A stretch of DNA of 64,000 nt from Picosynechococcus sp. PCC 7003 (lineage in GTDB: Bacteria; Cyanobacteriota; Cyanobacteriia; Cyanobacteriales; MRBY01): contig NZ_CP016474.1 of NCBI RefSeq assembly GCF_001693255.1, forward strand, positions 434,001-498,000, read 5' to 3'. A program made the position numbers and the translations under genes. The notes under the pieces were generated by a model. It did no database searches, had not been told where the DNA came from, and saw nothing but the letters and a program-made list of their open reading frames with translations. Shown here one piece after another: positions 17,828 to 26,893 of this stretch. Position 1 is the first letter of the stretch. Each line of letters starts with the position of its first letter.

Positions 17828-17975
17828 ATTGGGTGTCTTTGGCTTTATACACTGAAAAGCTCAGCCAGGATAAGTGCAGGAACAAGTAAGTGAAGCCTTA
17901 CTCCGAAGAAGCCAGCCCGATTTTAAGCACCCTAATAATTCTAAGCATGAATCTTTCACATAGAGCATTTGATTT

Positions 17976-19016
17976 TCATGGACTCCATGTTTTACCTAAC
18001 TTGCCAAGAAATCCATCAAATGTTCCTCTATAGCAGGCCCACAATTTAGCAAATTTTTCATTTGGTTCATACAACATAATTCTGGCTATTATCTTTATTA
18101 AAGACTGAATTCTATGTGCAACAGATAAATGGAGACTATTATATTGCCTAGATAATCTAGTTTGTATAAAGGTGTGATTTCTGAACATATAGTAATATCT
18201 CATGACAGAATATGAGTAAACAGGGATTAATTCCTTATTTCTCCTGATCCTATGTTTTACAAAGCTGCCAAAGTTGTGCTGCATCAATGATTGGGTCGTC
18301 ACAATAATGCGAAAACCTTGGCTCCTGAATTTTATACAGTAATCCCAATCAACAGCATCAATAAATAAGTCTTGGTTAGGCAAATCTACTTTTTGGGCAA
18401 CTTGCAAACTTACTAATGATCCGGATGTGATGACCATATCACACTCATAAAAGTCTTGTTTTTTACTTCTGATAGTCTTATGATTTTTGTGTTTGGATAC
18501 TGAAAAAAAACGATATCTATCAAATATTGCTCCTTCTAATTCTTCTTCAGACCGGATGTCAATTGATAATGGTGCAATCACTCCTATCGGTAAATCCTCA
18601 CTATGCAACTTATCATAATTAACTAAAAGTTTTTCTAGGCAGTCTTTTTTCGGCTCACTATCTTGATCAAATGTCCAAAGAAAATCATAATTGTTATTAA
18701 TTGCCCACTCGATACCAATACATAATCCTTGTGCAATACCAATATTTTCTGGATGCGATTCAACAATGATTTTAGTTTGAAATTGTGGATCTACTTCTAG
18801 ATCTAAAATGACCGGAGAATTATCAATAATAATGATTTTATCAATTGGATAGGTTTGTGAAAAAAGCGACTTGAGACATGTATTAATTGCAAGTTGGTCA
18901 CAGTAAGCAGTAATATAAGCTACCACTTTATAAGTATTTTTTATTTCTGTATGCATGATTTCTCGTTTATTCAATTCATATTGTCTATGCAAAAGTTTAA
19001 ATTCTCGAGCATTCAA
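17976..19016 (-). CDS. Glycosyltransferase family 2, rhamnosyltransferase-like
   Basis: A GT-A enzyme of 346 residues, or 326 from the second ATG at 18956 (MHTEIKNTYKVV), which fits the family better. VVAYITAYCDQLAINTCLKSLFSQTYP is preceded by a short tail. FLWTFDQDSEP contains the DQDS motif typical of RfbF-like rhamnosyltransferases, and FIDAVDWDYCIKFRSQGFRI follows. Its codons are much richer in A/T than those of the rfb genes. A 148-base gap with no gene separates it from the next gene. Confidence 0.83.
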   Translation of the reverse strand: MNAREFKLLHRQYELNKREIMHTEIKNTYKVVAYITAYCDQLAINTCLKSLFSQTYPIDKIIIIDNSPVILDLEVDPQFQTKIIVESHPENIGIAQGLCIGIEWAINNNYDFLWTFDQDSEPKKDCLEKLLVNYDKLHSEDLPIGVIAPLSIDIRSEEELEGAIFDRYRFFSVSKHKNHKTIRSKKQDFYECDMVITSGSLVSLQVAQKVDLPNQDLFIDAVDWDYCIKFRSQGFRIIVTTQSLMQHNFGSFVKHRIRRNKELIPVYSYSVMRYYYMFRNHTFIQTRLSRQYNSLHLSVAHRIQSLIKIIARIMLYEPNEKFAKLWACYRGTFDGFLGKLGKTWSP

Positions 19017-19043
19017 GTAAGCTTTATCATAAATAAGTAATAG

Positions 19044-20048
19044 TCATATTAAGAGTGCAAGAACTGAATTTAAAGAACCTTGAATCCTGAAAAGTTTTTT
19101 GATTTTTCTATTGAACTTATACCAAGATTGATATATTCGATAAAACGGATTTCTTTTTATTTTTTGCAACTCCATCATATTAATTCTTATAATATTTTTG
19201 AAGATTAATATTGGCTCTTTTGCCAAGTCATCAATGAAGTCTTGATGCCGATTAAAGATAATTTGAGATCTGCATGCAATATGACTTTCGATATCTTTTC
19301 TTATAAAATCAAAGTTTTTATCCAAGTCTAAAAGTATACAACAATAAGAAATCAAGGTTTTTGTTTCGTGATACAGTGATGACTGACTCGACCACATTGA
19401 ATGGGGATGGATTCTGTAAACAGCCATATCCTCATCAATGTGGAATATTTTTCCATGTAAAGCATTCATCATATGAATATAGTAATCGCCCAATGGAGAA
19501 TGAATAAAGTTGGCTCCAATAATTGAGTCTTGACGATTTCTGAACACACAGGAAGGAGTATGAATATAGTTGCCTTTTACTAAGTCAGTGATTGATGTGA
19601 TTTTTGAAGGTACATTTGTTATATTATCTTCTATTAGTTGATTGTTTTTTAGGATTTTTACTTTATGAAAACAAATAGAAAATTCAGGATTTAATTCCAT
19701 AAAATCAACTTGTTTTTGTAGTTTTAGGGAATCTGTCCAGTAGTCATCACCTTCACAAAGTGCAATATATTTACCTTCTGCTTTTTTTAAAATATCTCTG
19801 AAAAAGTCAAATTGTCTAATTGAAAATTGATTTTGGGTTTGTATTATTGGTTTGATAATTTCAGGATATTTCGTGTGATATTCTTGAATAACTTTAGTAG
19901 TGTTATCAGTAGAAGCATCATCATGAATAATGACTTCTACAGGAAAATTAGTTTTTTGCATTAAGAAACCATTGATAGCTTCTTCAATAAACTCTTCATG
20001 ATTGTAAGTGACACATACAATACTCACCTGAGGCTGATTTGTATTCAT
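19044..20048 (-). CDS. Glycosyltransferase family 2
   Basis: A 334-residue GT-A enzyme. VSIVCVTYNHEEFIEEAINGFL starts the fold, EVIIHDDASTDNT is the donor-binding loop, and ALCEGDDYWTD is the DxD-like metal site. HPHSMWSS lies further on. The C-terminal 70 residues are basic and probably peripheral to the membrane. The gene is strongly AT-rich. It begins 4 bases after the acyltransferase gene ends, so they are cotranscribed. The sugar transferred is unknown. Confidence 0.85.
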   Translation of the reverse strand: MNTNQPQVSIVCVTYNHEEFIEEAINGFLMQKTNFPVEVIIHDDASTDNTTKVIQEYHTKYPEIIKPIIQTQNQFSIRQFDFFRDILKKAEGKYIALCEGDDYWTDSLKLQKQVDFMELNPEFSICFHKVKILKNNQLIEDNITNVPSKITSITDLVKGNYIHTPSCVFRNRQDSIIGANFIHSPLGDYYIHMMNALHGKIFHIDEDMAVYRIHPHSMWSSQSSLYHETKTLISYCCILLDLDKNFDFIRKDIESHIACRSQIIFNRHQDFIDDLAKEPILIFKNIIRINMMELQKIKRNPFYRIYQSWYKFNRKIKKLFRIQGSLNSVLALLI

Positions 20049-20052
20049 AAAC

Positions 20053-20631
20053 TTAGTATTCGCAAGTATCCTGGGAGTTGAGGAAAGCTTTTTCTATCTC
20101 AAGAAGATCTCGCTTTCGAGAAGTAATTCGTTTTAGTGGAGAACCAGCATATATGGTAAAAGCTTGACAATTTTTATTAACAAGACTGAGGGCTCCAATG
20201 GCAACACCTTCTTCAAGAATTACTCCAGGCAGAATGATTGACCCAGCACCAACAATTACATGGCGTTCAAGAAGAACGTCAGCATGGGTGACATTAGTAA
20301 AGTTTTCAGGAATAGTAGGATTAGTCATTGCACTACCACTATAATCATCATTACTGCTATAAATAGATACTCGCGATGAAAGACCAGAGAAATCAGATAG
20401 TTTTATTTTACCTGCGCCAATTAAAGATGAATAAACTGCAATGTGAACATTACTTCCAATAATAATACCTCCGACTCCGGCAGATAAAACGCAAAAATCG
20501 TCAATCCTAACATTGTCTCCTATTTCTATCCGGGAACAATTATAGTAAGAAGTTTTGTTAGAAAGTAAGACATTTGTCCCTACCTTTGCAAAACCCAGAG
20601 CTTCTATTTCAGTTTTAGTTAGCCAAGCCAT
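20053..20631 (-). CDS. Hexapeptide-repeat acyltransferase
   Basis: A 192-residue left-handed beta-helix protein. Repeats of the form [LIV]-G-x4 run from about residue 30 to 165 (IEIGDNVRIDDF, IIIGSNVHIAVY, VIVGAGSIILPGVIL), ending in a coenzyme-A-site-like YAGSPLKRI. Related enzymes acetylate sugars or amino sugars. Sitting 13 bases after the aminotransferase gene, it could N-acylate that enzyme's amino sugar; this is inference. AT-rich. Confidence 0.82.
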   Translation of the reverse strand: MAWLTKTEIEALGFAKVGTNVLLSNKTSYYNCSRIEIGDNVRIDDFCVLSAGVGGIIIGSNVHIAVYSSLIGAGKIKLSDFSGLSSRVSIYSSNDDYSGSAMTNPTIPENFTNVTHADVLLERHVIVGAGSIILPGVILEEGVAIGALSLVNKNCQAFTIYAGSPLKRITSRKRDLLEIEKAFLNSQDTCEY

Positions 20632-20644
20632 AATCGTGAAAGTC

Positions 20645-21853
20645 TTAGTGAGTTGTTTTTCCTTGATTTTTTATTTTGAGGGGGAAGTCTGCAATTGCTA
20701 GTCTAATAATTTTACAAATTTGAATAATGATCTCTTCAGAGATAGCTGTTCCTGTGGGTAAGATCAAAACTTTTGAAGTTAATTTTTCCGTTTCTGGCAG
20801 TAGTAAGCCAGCATGAGGAAAGTAAGATCGATATGGCTCCATTTGATGACACCCAGGATAAAAATAACGCCGTGCAATCACATTCTCTGCATGGAGAACT
20901 TCAACTAATAAGTCTCGACTAATACCCGCATTGGTCTCATCAACTTCGACAACTACATACTGATAATTTTGCTTTTCTGATTCATTATAAGGAAACAACT
21001 TTACCCCCGGTAGACCTGCCAATTCTTGCTGATAAACCTCATAGTTTCGACGATTCACCGCCATAAACTCATCAATACTCTCTAACGAGGTTAGACCCAT
21101 AGCCGCCGAAACTTCTGACATTTTGCCATTGGTCCCCAGATAAATCACATTATCAAAGCCAGCAAAGCCAAAATTCTTCATCAACCGGAGTTTTTCATTC
21201 AACTCATCATCATTAGTAGCGATCGCCCCACCTTCAAAGCTATTGATGAACTTTGTTGCATGGAAACTAAAAACCTCTGCCTTTCCGAAATTACCAATCA
21301 TCTGCCCCTGATAGGAACAGCCCAATGCATGGGAGGCATCAAATGCTAATTTTAACTGATGACGATCGGCAATAGCGGTCAAAGCATCCACATTACAAGG
21401 CTGGCCCCAAACATGCACCCCAATAATGCCCGAGGTGCGCGGTGTAATCATCTGTTCGACTTTCGCGGGATCGAGAGTATGGGTTTTGGGGCCAATATCG
21501 CAAAAAACTGGGGTAATCTCCTGCCATTGCAACGCATGGGCCGTGGCGATAAAGGTAAAAGAGGGCACAATCACCTCCCCTTTGAACTCCAAAGCCCGAA
21601 TCACTAACTCTAAGGCGATTGTTCCATTACAAACCGCAATGCAGTGCTTAACACCTAAATAGTCTGCGAGCTGTTGTTCAAATTCTTGAACAAACGTTCC
21701 ATTATTAGATAGCCAGCGGCGATCTAACATATCGTTAATTCGTTCTAGCAAGCGTTCTCGGTTACCAATGTTCGGCCGCCCAATATGAAGCTTCTCCTTA
21801 AACATTGACTCACCGCCAAAAATAGCAAGTTCATGAACTGAGTTTTTCATCAT
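20645..21853 (-). CDS. DegT/DnrJ/EryC1/StrS-family sugar aminotransferase
   Basis: A 402-residue PLP enzyme. The cofactor lysine lies in FSFHATKFINSFEGG (about residue 199), preceded by DASHALGC. The N-terminal part contains LSNNGTFVQEFEQQLADYLG and VCNGTIALELVIRAL, as in the family. It transaminates a keto sugar nucleotide. The 4-keto-6-deoxy product of RfbB is the available candidate, giving a 4-amino-4,6-dideoxyhexose. ATG at 21853 or 21850 directly follows the methyltransferase stop. The first half has island-atypical higher GC, so its origin may differ from that of its neighbours. Confidence 0.87.
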   Translation of the reverse strand: MMKNSVHELAIFGGESMFKEKLHIGRPNIGNRERLLERINDMLDRRWLSNNGTFVQEFEQQLADYLGVKHCIAVCNGTIALELVIRALEFKGEVIVPSFTFIATAHALQWQEITPVFCDIGPKTHTLDPAKVEQMITPRTSGIIGVHVWGQPCNVDALTAIADRHQLKLAFDASHALGCSYQGQMIGNFGKAEVFSFHATKFINSFEGGAIATNDDELNEKLRLMKNFGFAGFDNVIYLGTNGKMSEVSAAMGLTSLESIDEFMAVNRRNYEVYQQELAGLPGVKLFPYNESEKQNYQYVVVEVDETNAGISRDLLVEVLHAENVIARRYFYPGCHQMEPYRSYFPHAGLLLPETEKLTSKVLILPTGTAISEEIIIQICKIIRLAIADFPLKIKNQGKTTH

Positions 21854-22702
21854 TTAAGCTCCTAGAGCCACAATGCTAGATACATCAGGCGATGGTTGCT
21901 TACTTACTATATAAAGCACGGATCGAGGATGTATGCCATATCTAAAAAAAGTATCTTTATCAAAAAAGTTGATATCTAGCTCTGAAACTTGAAATCCAGT
22001 CTCCCTTATTTTTTTTAGGAACCCTGTTTTAGAGTACATTCGGACATGATCACCCTGTCCAAAATGCTTCCATCGCTCACCTGAATCAGTAATCTCAGAA
22101 TTTTCGTAATCCTCATTCAAGGTCAACATAATAGGAACCATCAAGATTCCTCGACCTTGCTCATTCAAGACTCTATATAGTTCTTGAAGGGCTTTCTTGT
22201 CATCTTTAATATGCTCTAAAACATGAGAACAAATAAAGAAATCAAATAAACCATCCTGATACGCATCCATGCTTGTAACATCTAGGATGTCGTCAACATC
22301 TGTCCTATTCAGATCGGTCGAGCGATACTTTAATTCGGGATATTTTTTGATGATAAAATTTCTAAGACTATTAGATGGAGCGATATCTAGAAAGTTCTGA
22401 TTTTCAATCTTGTCAGAAAATTCCCTGCTTAAATAGGCCGCATAAAGCCTATCCCTGTCGCTAGAACTACAATGAGGACAAAGATAACCTAGTTGATTTA
22501 GTGTTTCAAACTGAAAAATTGAAAATATAAATCCATGAGCATCTAACTTCTCATAGTAAGCATCAGGTAATCGAGCGAACTTTTTAACAGAAGACTCACA
22601 TACTGGGCAATGAAAATTATATGGTTTATTGAATTCGGAAATTCTAAACTTTATCTTTTGGATGAGACTCAGGAATTTTCTTCCTACTGTATGATTATAC
22701 AT
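21854..22702 (-). CDS. SAM-dependent methyltransferase with zinc-binding N-terminus
   Basis: A 282-residue protein. The N-terminal 80 residues contain two CxxC pairs (CPVC and CPHC) suggesting a zinc ribbon. The class I methyltransferase fold follows, with NFLDIAPSNSLRNFI as the motif I region, DILDVTSMD, and FDFFICSHVLEHIKDDKKAL as the usual methyltransferase-11 landmark. It probably methylates a sugar of the exported chain or modifies the chain end. AT-rich. Confidence 0.8.
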   Translation of the reverse strand: MYNHTVGRKFLSLIQKIKFRISEFNKPYNFHCPVCESSVKKFARLPDAYYEKLDAHGFIFSIFQFETLNQLGYLCPHCSSSDRDRLYAAYLSREFSDKIENQNFLDIAPSNSLRNFIIKKYPELKYRSTDLNRTDVDDILDVTSMDAYQDGLFDFFICSHVLEHIKDDKKALQELYRVLNEQGRGILMVPIMLTLNEDYENSEITDSGERWKHFGQGDHVRMYSKTGFLKKIRETGFQVSELDINFFDKDTFFRYGIHPRSVLYIVSKQPSPDVSSIVALGA

Positions 22703-22735
22703 TTTTGTTTTTCTGGATGTGTTTTTTATTCTGTT

Positions 22736-23674
22736 TTAGTCAAGTATTTTGATTTCCTTGATTTGGTTTACTTTATTTTTTATTCTTTTCATGAAGCCCA
22801 AAATAAACCATTTAAGCCTCAGTGTAACTTTCGGATTTGAGGAATTGAAAGTTTTTTTTGTTGAGCAGTATTGTCCTGTCGATAAATTACCTTTAGTGAA
22901 TATTGTATACCCAGAATACAATTGATGATTCCATGTTTCAGTAAATGTTTTTTTTATTTTAAACTTCGTATACGGATGACTTAGATCTTGATAGCTGTCC
23001 CAAGTTAAATGTTTTGCTTGAGAGTTCTTGATAATTACCCATTTCTCCTTTAATACTTCATAGCAGAAAAAATGTAGTGAAGAGTCTATAAAGTTAAATC
23101 CATTTTTTTTTCTCCAGTTCAAAAATTTTAGAAGTTTTTCAGTTTTCAACAACACCAAATGTATGCCCGTAAGAGTTTCCGTATAGCCATCATATTGTGC
23201 TATTGGTGGCGGAACCCATTTAACCGCTTCAGGAAATGTTTTGACCGGAAGATTAGCTATGTCTAAGCCGACAGCACAAGCAAAAATGTCCGAGTATTTA
23301 TTTAGTATTTCTATTTCTTCACACAACCATCCATTACCTTCAACAATCAAATCACCATCAGTTAGTAATATATAATCATAGTCCTCCCAATTAATCGTAT
23401 TACTATGATCAACAAATATCTCAACAGCATTATTGGTAATATTATTGTCAAATAAAATATACTGCTTTATTTTTTCAGCTTCCAATAAGGTTTGAATGTA
23501 TGGTTTAATCAGATCTTGAGTAAATTCGCTAGGATTTTCCAGGATGACTATGTCTAACATGTCGTCGTGACTAACCATAAAGTCGATGGATTTTTTGATG
23601 ACTTCAAAATCAAAAAAAATGATCGCTATGCATAGAATTTTCTTGTGCTGTGACTGGTTTTGCATGGTTTTCAT
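22736..23674 (-). CDS. Putative glycosyltransferase-like protein of the island
   Basis: A 312-residue protein with a GT-A-like layout but no strong family match by eye. ILCIAIIFFDFEVIKKSIDFM could be the first strand and helix, VILENPSEFTQD the second, and DYILLTDGDLIVEGNGW contains a DGD motif in the right place for metal binding. KHLTWDSYQDL lies near the end. It is very AT-rich and lies between the methyltransferase and wzt. Transfer of a sugar is likely but the assignment is tentative. Confidence 0.6.
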   Translation of the reverse strand: MKTMQNQSQHKKILCIAIIFFDFEVIKKSIDFMVSHDDMLDIVILENPSEFTQDLIKPYIQTLLEAEKIKQYILFDNNITNNAVEIFVDHSNTINWEDYDYILLTDGDLIVEGNGWLCEEIEILNKYSDIFACAVGLDIANLPVKTFPEAVKWVPPPIAQYDGYTETLTGIHLVLLKTEKLLKFLNWRKKNGFNFIDSSLHFFCYEVLKEKWVIIKNSQAKHLTWDSYQDLSHPYTKFKIKKTFTETWNHQLYSGYTIFTKGNLSTGQYCSTKKTFNSSNPKVTLRLKWFILGFMKRIKNKVNQIKEIKILD

Positions 23675-23835
23675 AAAGGGTATGCGAAATTTTTATTTGT
23701 TCGATTCAAAGGATGCTTAAAAAAGGGCCAACAATATCTTTGTCTAGATTATTTCAACTCAAGAAGCAAGATTTTTAGATTAATCTAGCAAAAATTATGT
23801 AATTTCATCCGGGAAGACTCATCCAGAATTTTTCC

Positions 23836-25116
23836 TTATACTTTCTCTACCAATGAGGCTTTCCATTTCAGTTTTGGTCTAACAATGCCTGACCATTTTC
23901 CTAGCCAATCTCCTTCTCGACTTTGTTCGATAACTTCAAAAACCAACGCATCTCTATACGCAAAAATAATCTGCATATTTTTGACGATCATGACTTCTAT
24001 TTTATAAGTTTCATCGTTTAGCAGATTGGGGGGAATATGACAAGTAAATTGGATCAAGCCTTGGGGGAAATTTCGGGCTTGTGAACAAGAATTAAAAACA
24101 TGGACTTCATTAATGTCAAATAGGTTTAGGCTTAGGTTGAGAAATGAATTTTCACAAAAATTCCAAAACTCTACTACTAGAATTAGAGGAGATTCTATAG
24201 TGATTTCTGAAGACTCATCTTGAGCCATCAATTTTATGTAATGAAGCTTTACTTCGTGAGTGCCTGGTGCAATATCTTGATTTTCCCATTTCTTTTCTAA
24301 GTTACATGTATTGCCAACTGCTAAATACTCTGAAACTAATCGACTGATTTCATCAGATCCAACCAAACTTCCTTGATCTAGCCATATACCTTTAATACAT
24401 AAACTTTTAACTGCCGTCATATTATGACTTACAAATAGAACTGTTCTACCTTCTTGTTTAGCTACATCTCCCATTTTCCCCAAACACTTCTTCTGAAACT
24501 GAGCATCCCCCACCGCCAACACCTCATCCACCACCAAGATCTCCGGCTCCAGGTGCGCCGCCACCGCAAACGCCAACCGCACATACATCCCGCTGGAATA
24601 CCGCTTCACCGGCGTATCCAAAAACCGCTCCACCTCCGCAAACGCCACAATCTCATCAAACTTCTTGCGGATCTCCAGCCGACTCATCCCCAGGATCGAC
24701 CCATTCAGATAAATATTTTCCCGGCCCGTCAACTCCGGATGGAACCCCGTCCCCACTTCTAACAGGCTCGCTACCCGCCCCCGTAACTCAATGCGGCCCG
24801 TGGTCGGTTCCGTAATCCGACTGAGGATCTTCAGGAGTGTGGATTTCCCGGCCCCATTGCGGCCAATAATCCCAACCACCTCACCACGCTTAATCTCGAA
24901 ATTGATATCCTTCAGCGCCCAAAACTCTTCTGTCGTATAACTGCGCCGCCGTTCCTTGCCGATTAGCCGCTTCCCAAAAGACTTGGCCCCATTTGCCACC
25001 ACATCCCGCAGGGCCACATAATTACCCCGATTCGGTTTCCAGCCTCCCGATTGCGCTTGGTGGCCGATGATGTACTTTTTTCCTAAATTTTCGACCCGGA
25101 TGATCGTGTCCGACAT
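23836..25116 (-). CDS. wzt: Polysaccharide ABC exporter ATPase Wzt
   Basis: A 426-residue ATPase (start [10 protein letters not shown] at 25116). Walker [13 protein letters not shown], signature [12 protein letters not shown], Walker [14 protein letters not shown] and switch LFVSHN are present. The C-terminal 150 residues or so form a beta-rich Wzt_C-like domain, which in known systems recognises the O-antigen end. Base composition changes abruptly near 24470: the Walker/signature half is GC-rich with HIP-type codons, and the rest is AT-rich. It is separated from wzm by paralogue C and a 237-base gap. Confidence 0.9.
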   Translation of the reverse strand: MSDTIIRVENLGKKYIIGHQAQSGGWKPNRGNYVALRDVVANGAKSFGKRLIGKERRRSYTTEEFWALKDINFEIKRGEVVGIIGRNGAGKSTLLKILSRITEPTTGRIELRGRVASLLEVGTGFHPELTGRENIYLNGSILGMSRLEIRKKFDEIVAFAEVERFLDTPVKRYSSGMYVRLAFAVAAHLEPEILVVDEVLAVGDAQFQKKCLGKMGDVAKQEGRTVLFVSHNMTAVKSLCIKGIWLDQGSLVGSDEISRLVSEYLAVGNTCNLEKKWENQDIAPGTHEVKLHYIKLMAQDESSEITIESPLILVVEFWNFCENSFLNLSLNLFDINEVHVFNSCSQARNFPQGLIQFTCHIPPNLLNDETYKIEVMIVKNMQIIFAYRDALVFEVIEQSREGDWLGKWSGIVRPKLKWKASLVEKV

Positions 25117-25353
25117 AAGACCAAAGATAAGCCGCCACACAATAACTTACCCGAAAACGTCCCCCGGAGCATCATTGCCTTCGGAAAACAATCAGACCTA
25201 AGATCGCTGAAATGGAGCGAGACCGTCGAAACCCTCAATCAAGATCGGGCCAAAACTCAGGGGATAATACGTCAGCAAGGGTAAACGGACAAACCTCTGG
25301 AAATTGCTCATCTGGTAAATCCGTTTCGGCGATCGCAAAATTTTTCAAATCGC

Positions 25354-25725
25354 CTAAAACAAATCCCCATATTCCGCCAACATCGCCAGGACTGCCCTTA
25401 AAGCTCGTCGGTTGGCTTCGGAGGGGTCAAGCTGAAATTCGATTTCGGCAATACGGCATCGAGTTTCGATTCGAGTTCGCGCAATCTGGCGTTCTCTCTC
25501 CTCAGCTCTTCGTTGTGCTTCTTCAGCCAGGCGGTTTGTTTCTCGACTTCGACGGTTCCACTCAACGCCGAAATTAGCCAATGTAGCCAGGAGGGCTGCC
25601 ACAGTGAGTCCGTTGCTCCACTGTCGGGGGTTGGCAATGAGTCCGAGGAATTCAAAGTCGGTTTGGTCATAGAACCTCAAAAAGGCGATCGCAATCAGTA
25701 ACATCGTCAAGACGGTCGATGGCAA
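25354..25725 (-). CDS. Membrane/coiled-coil protein, paralogue C
   Basis: Third copy of the paralogue A/B gene, inverted relative to them. From a TTG at 25725 it gives 123 residues (LPSTVLTMLLIAIAFLRFY...). Homology extends upstream to 25749, where the ATG of paralogue B is ACG here, with a stop just before. The Arg/Glu helix is the shortest of the three. The tail (IETRCRIAEIEFQLDPSE...LAEYGDLF) is conserved. It lies between wzm and wzt on the same strand. It is functional only if TTG or ACG is used as start; otherwise it is a decaying copy. Confidence 0.6.
   Translation of the reverse strand: MPSTVLTMLLIAIAFLRFYDQTDFEFLGLIANPRQWSNGLTVAALLATLANFGVEWNRRSRETNRLAEEAQRRAEERERQIARTRIETRCRIAEIEFQLDPSEANRRALRAVLAMLAEYGDLF
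25398..25670 (-). CDS. Nested +1-frame ORF inside paralogue C (putative)
   Basis: A 90-residue frame in the same register as the nested frames of A and B. It has an ATG start and GAGG upstream, begins MTKPTLNSSDSLPTPDSGATD, and then carries a conserved Trp-rich segment and coiled coil. Unlike the host frame of this copy, it keeps an ATG. It remains open despite roughly ten amino-acid changes and a shortened helix relative to A. Confidence 0.35.
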   Translation of the reverse strand: MTKPTLNSSDSLPTPDSGATDSLWQPSWLHWLISALSGTVEVEKQTAWLKKHNEELRRENARLRELESKLDAVLPKSNFSLTPPKPTDEL

Positions 25726-25801
25726 TAACGCCAGAAAATTGAGCCACGTTTATTCAACTTTTCTGCTTTATTTATTTTAACCTCCGTTATTTTTTGTTGG
25801 A

Positions 25802-26626
25802 TTAGATAATATCAGCAAAAATACGCTCCATCCGCCGAAAATACCAAACACCACCCGCAAAAATCGCGACCACTAAACCAAAAGACAACAAAAATCCTGG
25901 GAGATAAATCTGTGACTCCCCCCCCAAAATTGCCCAGCGAAAACCATCAATGACCGAGACCATCGGGTTGAGAGAATACAGTAATCGCCACTGTTCTGGC
26001 ACAATGCTACTGCTAAAACCCACAGGAGAAATATACAAACCAAATTGCACGAAAAACGGCACAATGTAGCGAAAATCTCGGTACTGCACATTGAGAGAAG
26101 CTAACCATAGTCCTGCCCCCATCGCTGCCATAAAGGCGATCGCCACAAAAACCGGTAACGTTAGAATTCGCCAACTAGGGACAAAGTTATACCAAGCCAT
26201 CAGCCCCAGCAGGATAAACCCAGAAATGAGAAAATCCACAAAACTAACGATCACGGCACTGGTCGGCACAATCAACCGGGGAAAATAGACCTTTGCCAAA
26301 AGATTGGAGTTGGTGATCAAGCTGTTGCTACATTCGGCCAGAGAACTGGCGAAAAACTGCCACGGTAGCATCGCGGCAAATACCAAAATTGGGTAAGGTG
26401 CCCCCTCGGAGGGGAGTTTCGCCAGGTTACCGAAAACAATCGTAAACACAATCATCGTCAAAAAAGGCCGCAGTAAAGCCCAGAGCACGCCGATCGCCGT
26501 TTGTTTATAACGCACCAGGATATCCCGCCATGCCAAAAAATAAAACAGTTCTCGATATTGCCAAATGTCCTGCCAATACTGTTTTTCCGTTTTGCCCGCT
26601 TCAATAACGAGATAGTAATTTCGCAT
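25802..26626 (-). CDS. wzm: Polysaccharide ABC exporter permease Wzm
   Basis: An ABC-2 type permease of about 274 residues (start MRNYYLVIEAGKTEKQYW). LFYFLAWRDILVRYKQTAIGVLWALLRP is the diagnostic amphipathic entry before the first membrane helix, followed by about six hydrophobic segments and a YSLNPMVSVIDGFRWAIL periplasmic motif. With Wzt it would export the completed glycan across the inner membrane. It is divergent from aspS, so the island transcript probably starts just upstream. Confidence 0.92.
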   Translation of the reverse strand: MRNYYLVIEAGKTEKQYWQDIWQYRELFYFLAWRDILVRYKQTAIGVLWALLRPFLTMIVFTIVFGNLAKLPSEGAPYPILVFAAMLPWQFFASSLAECSNSLITNSNLLAKVYFPRLIVPTSAVIVSFVDFLISGFILLGLMAWYNFVPSWRILTLPVFVAIAFMAAMGAGLWLASLNVQYRDFRYIVPFFVQFGLYISPVGFSSSIVPEQWRLLYSLNPMVSVIDGFRWAILGGESQIYLPGFLLSFGLVVAIFAGGVWYFRRMERIFADII

Positions 26627-26893
26627 CGATCCCCTAGGAAAGGTTGTCTCAATAACCTTGCTGCATTTTACGGGTTTACACAATCATCAGGCGATCGCCA
26701 CGCTGGTTTTCATTACTTATTCACTTATTCAGGCCATGGGCGATTACAAATCGCGGGTATTGGATTTTTGTCAGTTGACAGCAAGTTTTACCCTTAAGTT
26801 TGGGACGACGCTAGAGAATATAGGCAAGACCCAGGATCTTTGGTAGGCTTAGTATCGCTTTAAAACTCTATGCTTTAACTATATATACTAACT

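Noticed and set aside
25212-25577. 121-codon + strand ORF opposite paralogue C
   Set aside because: A mirror frame of paralogue C plus intergenic DNA with low-complexity composition.
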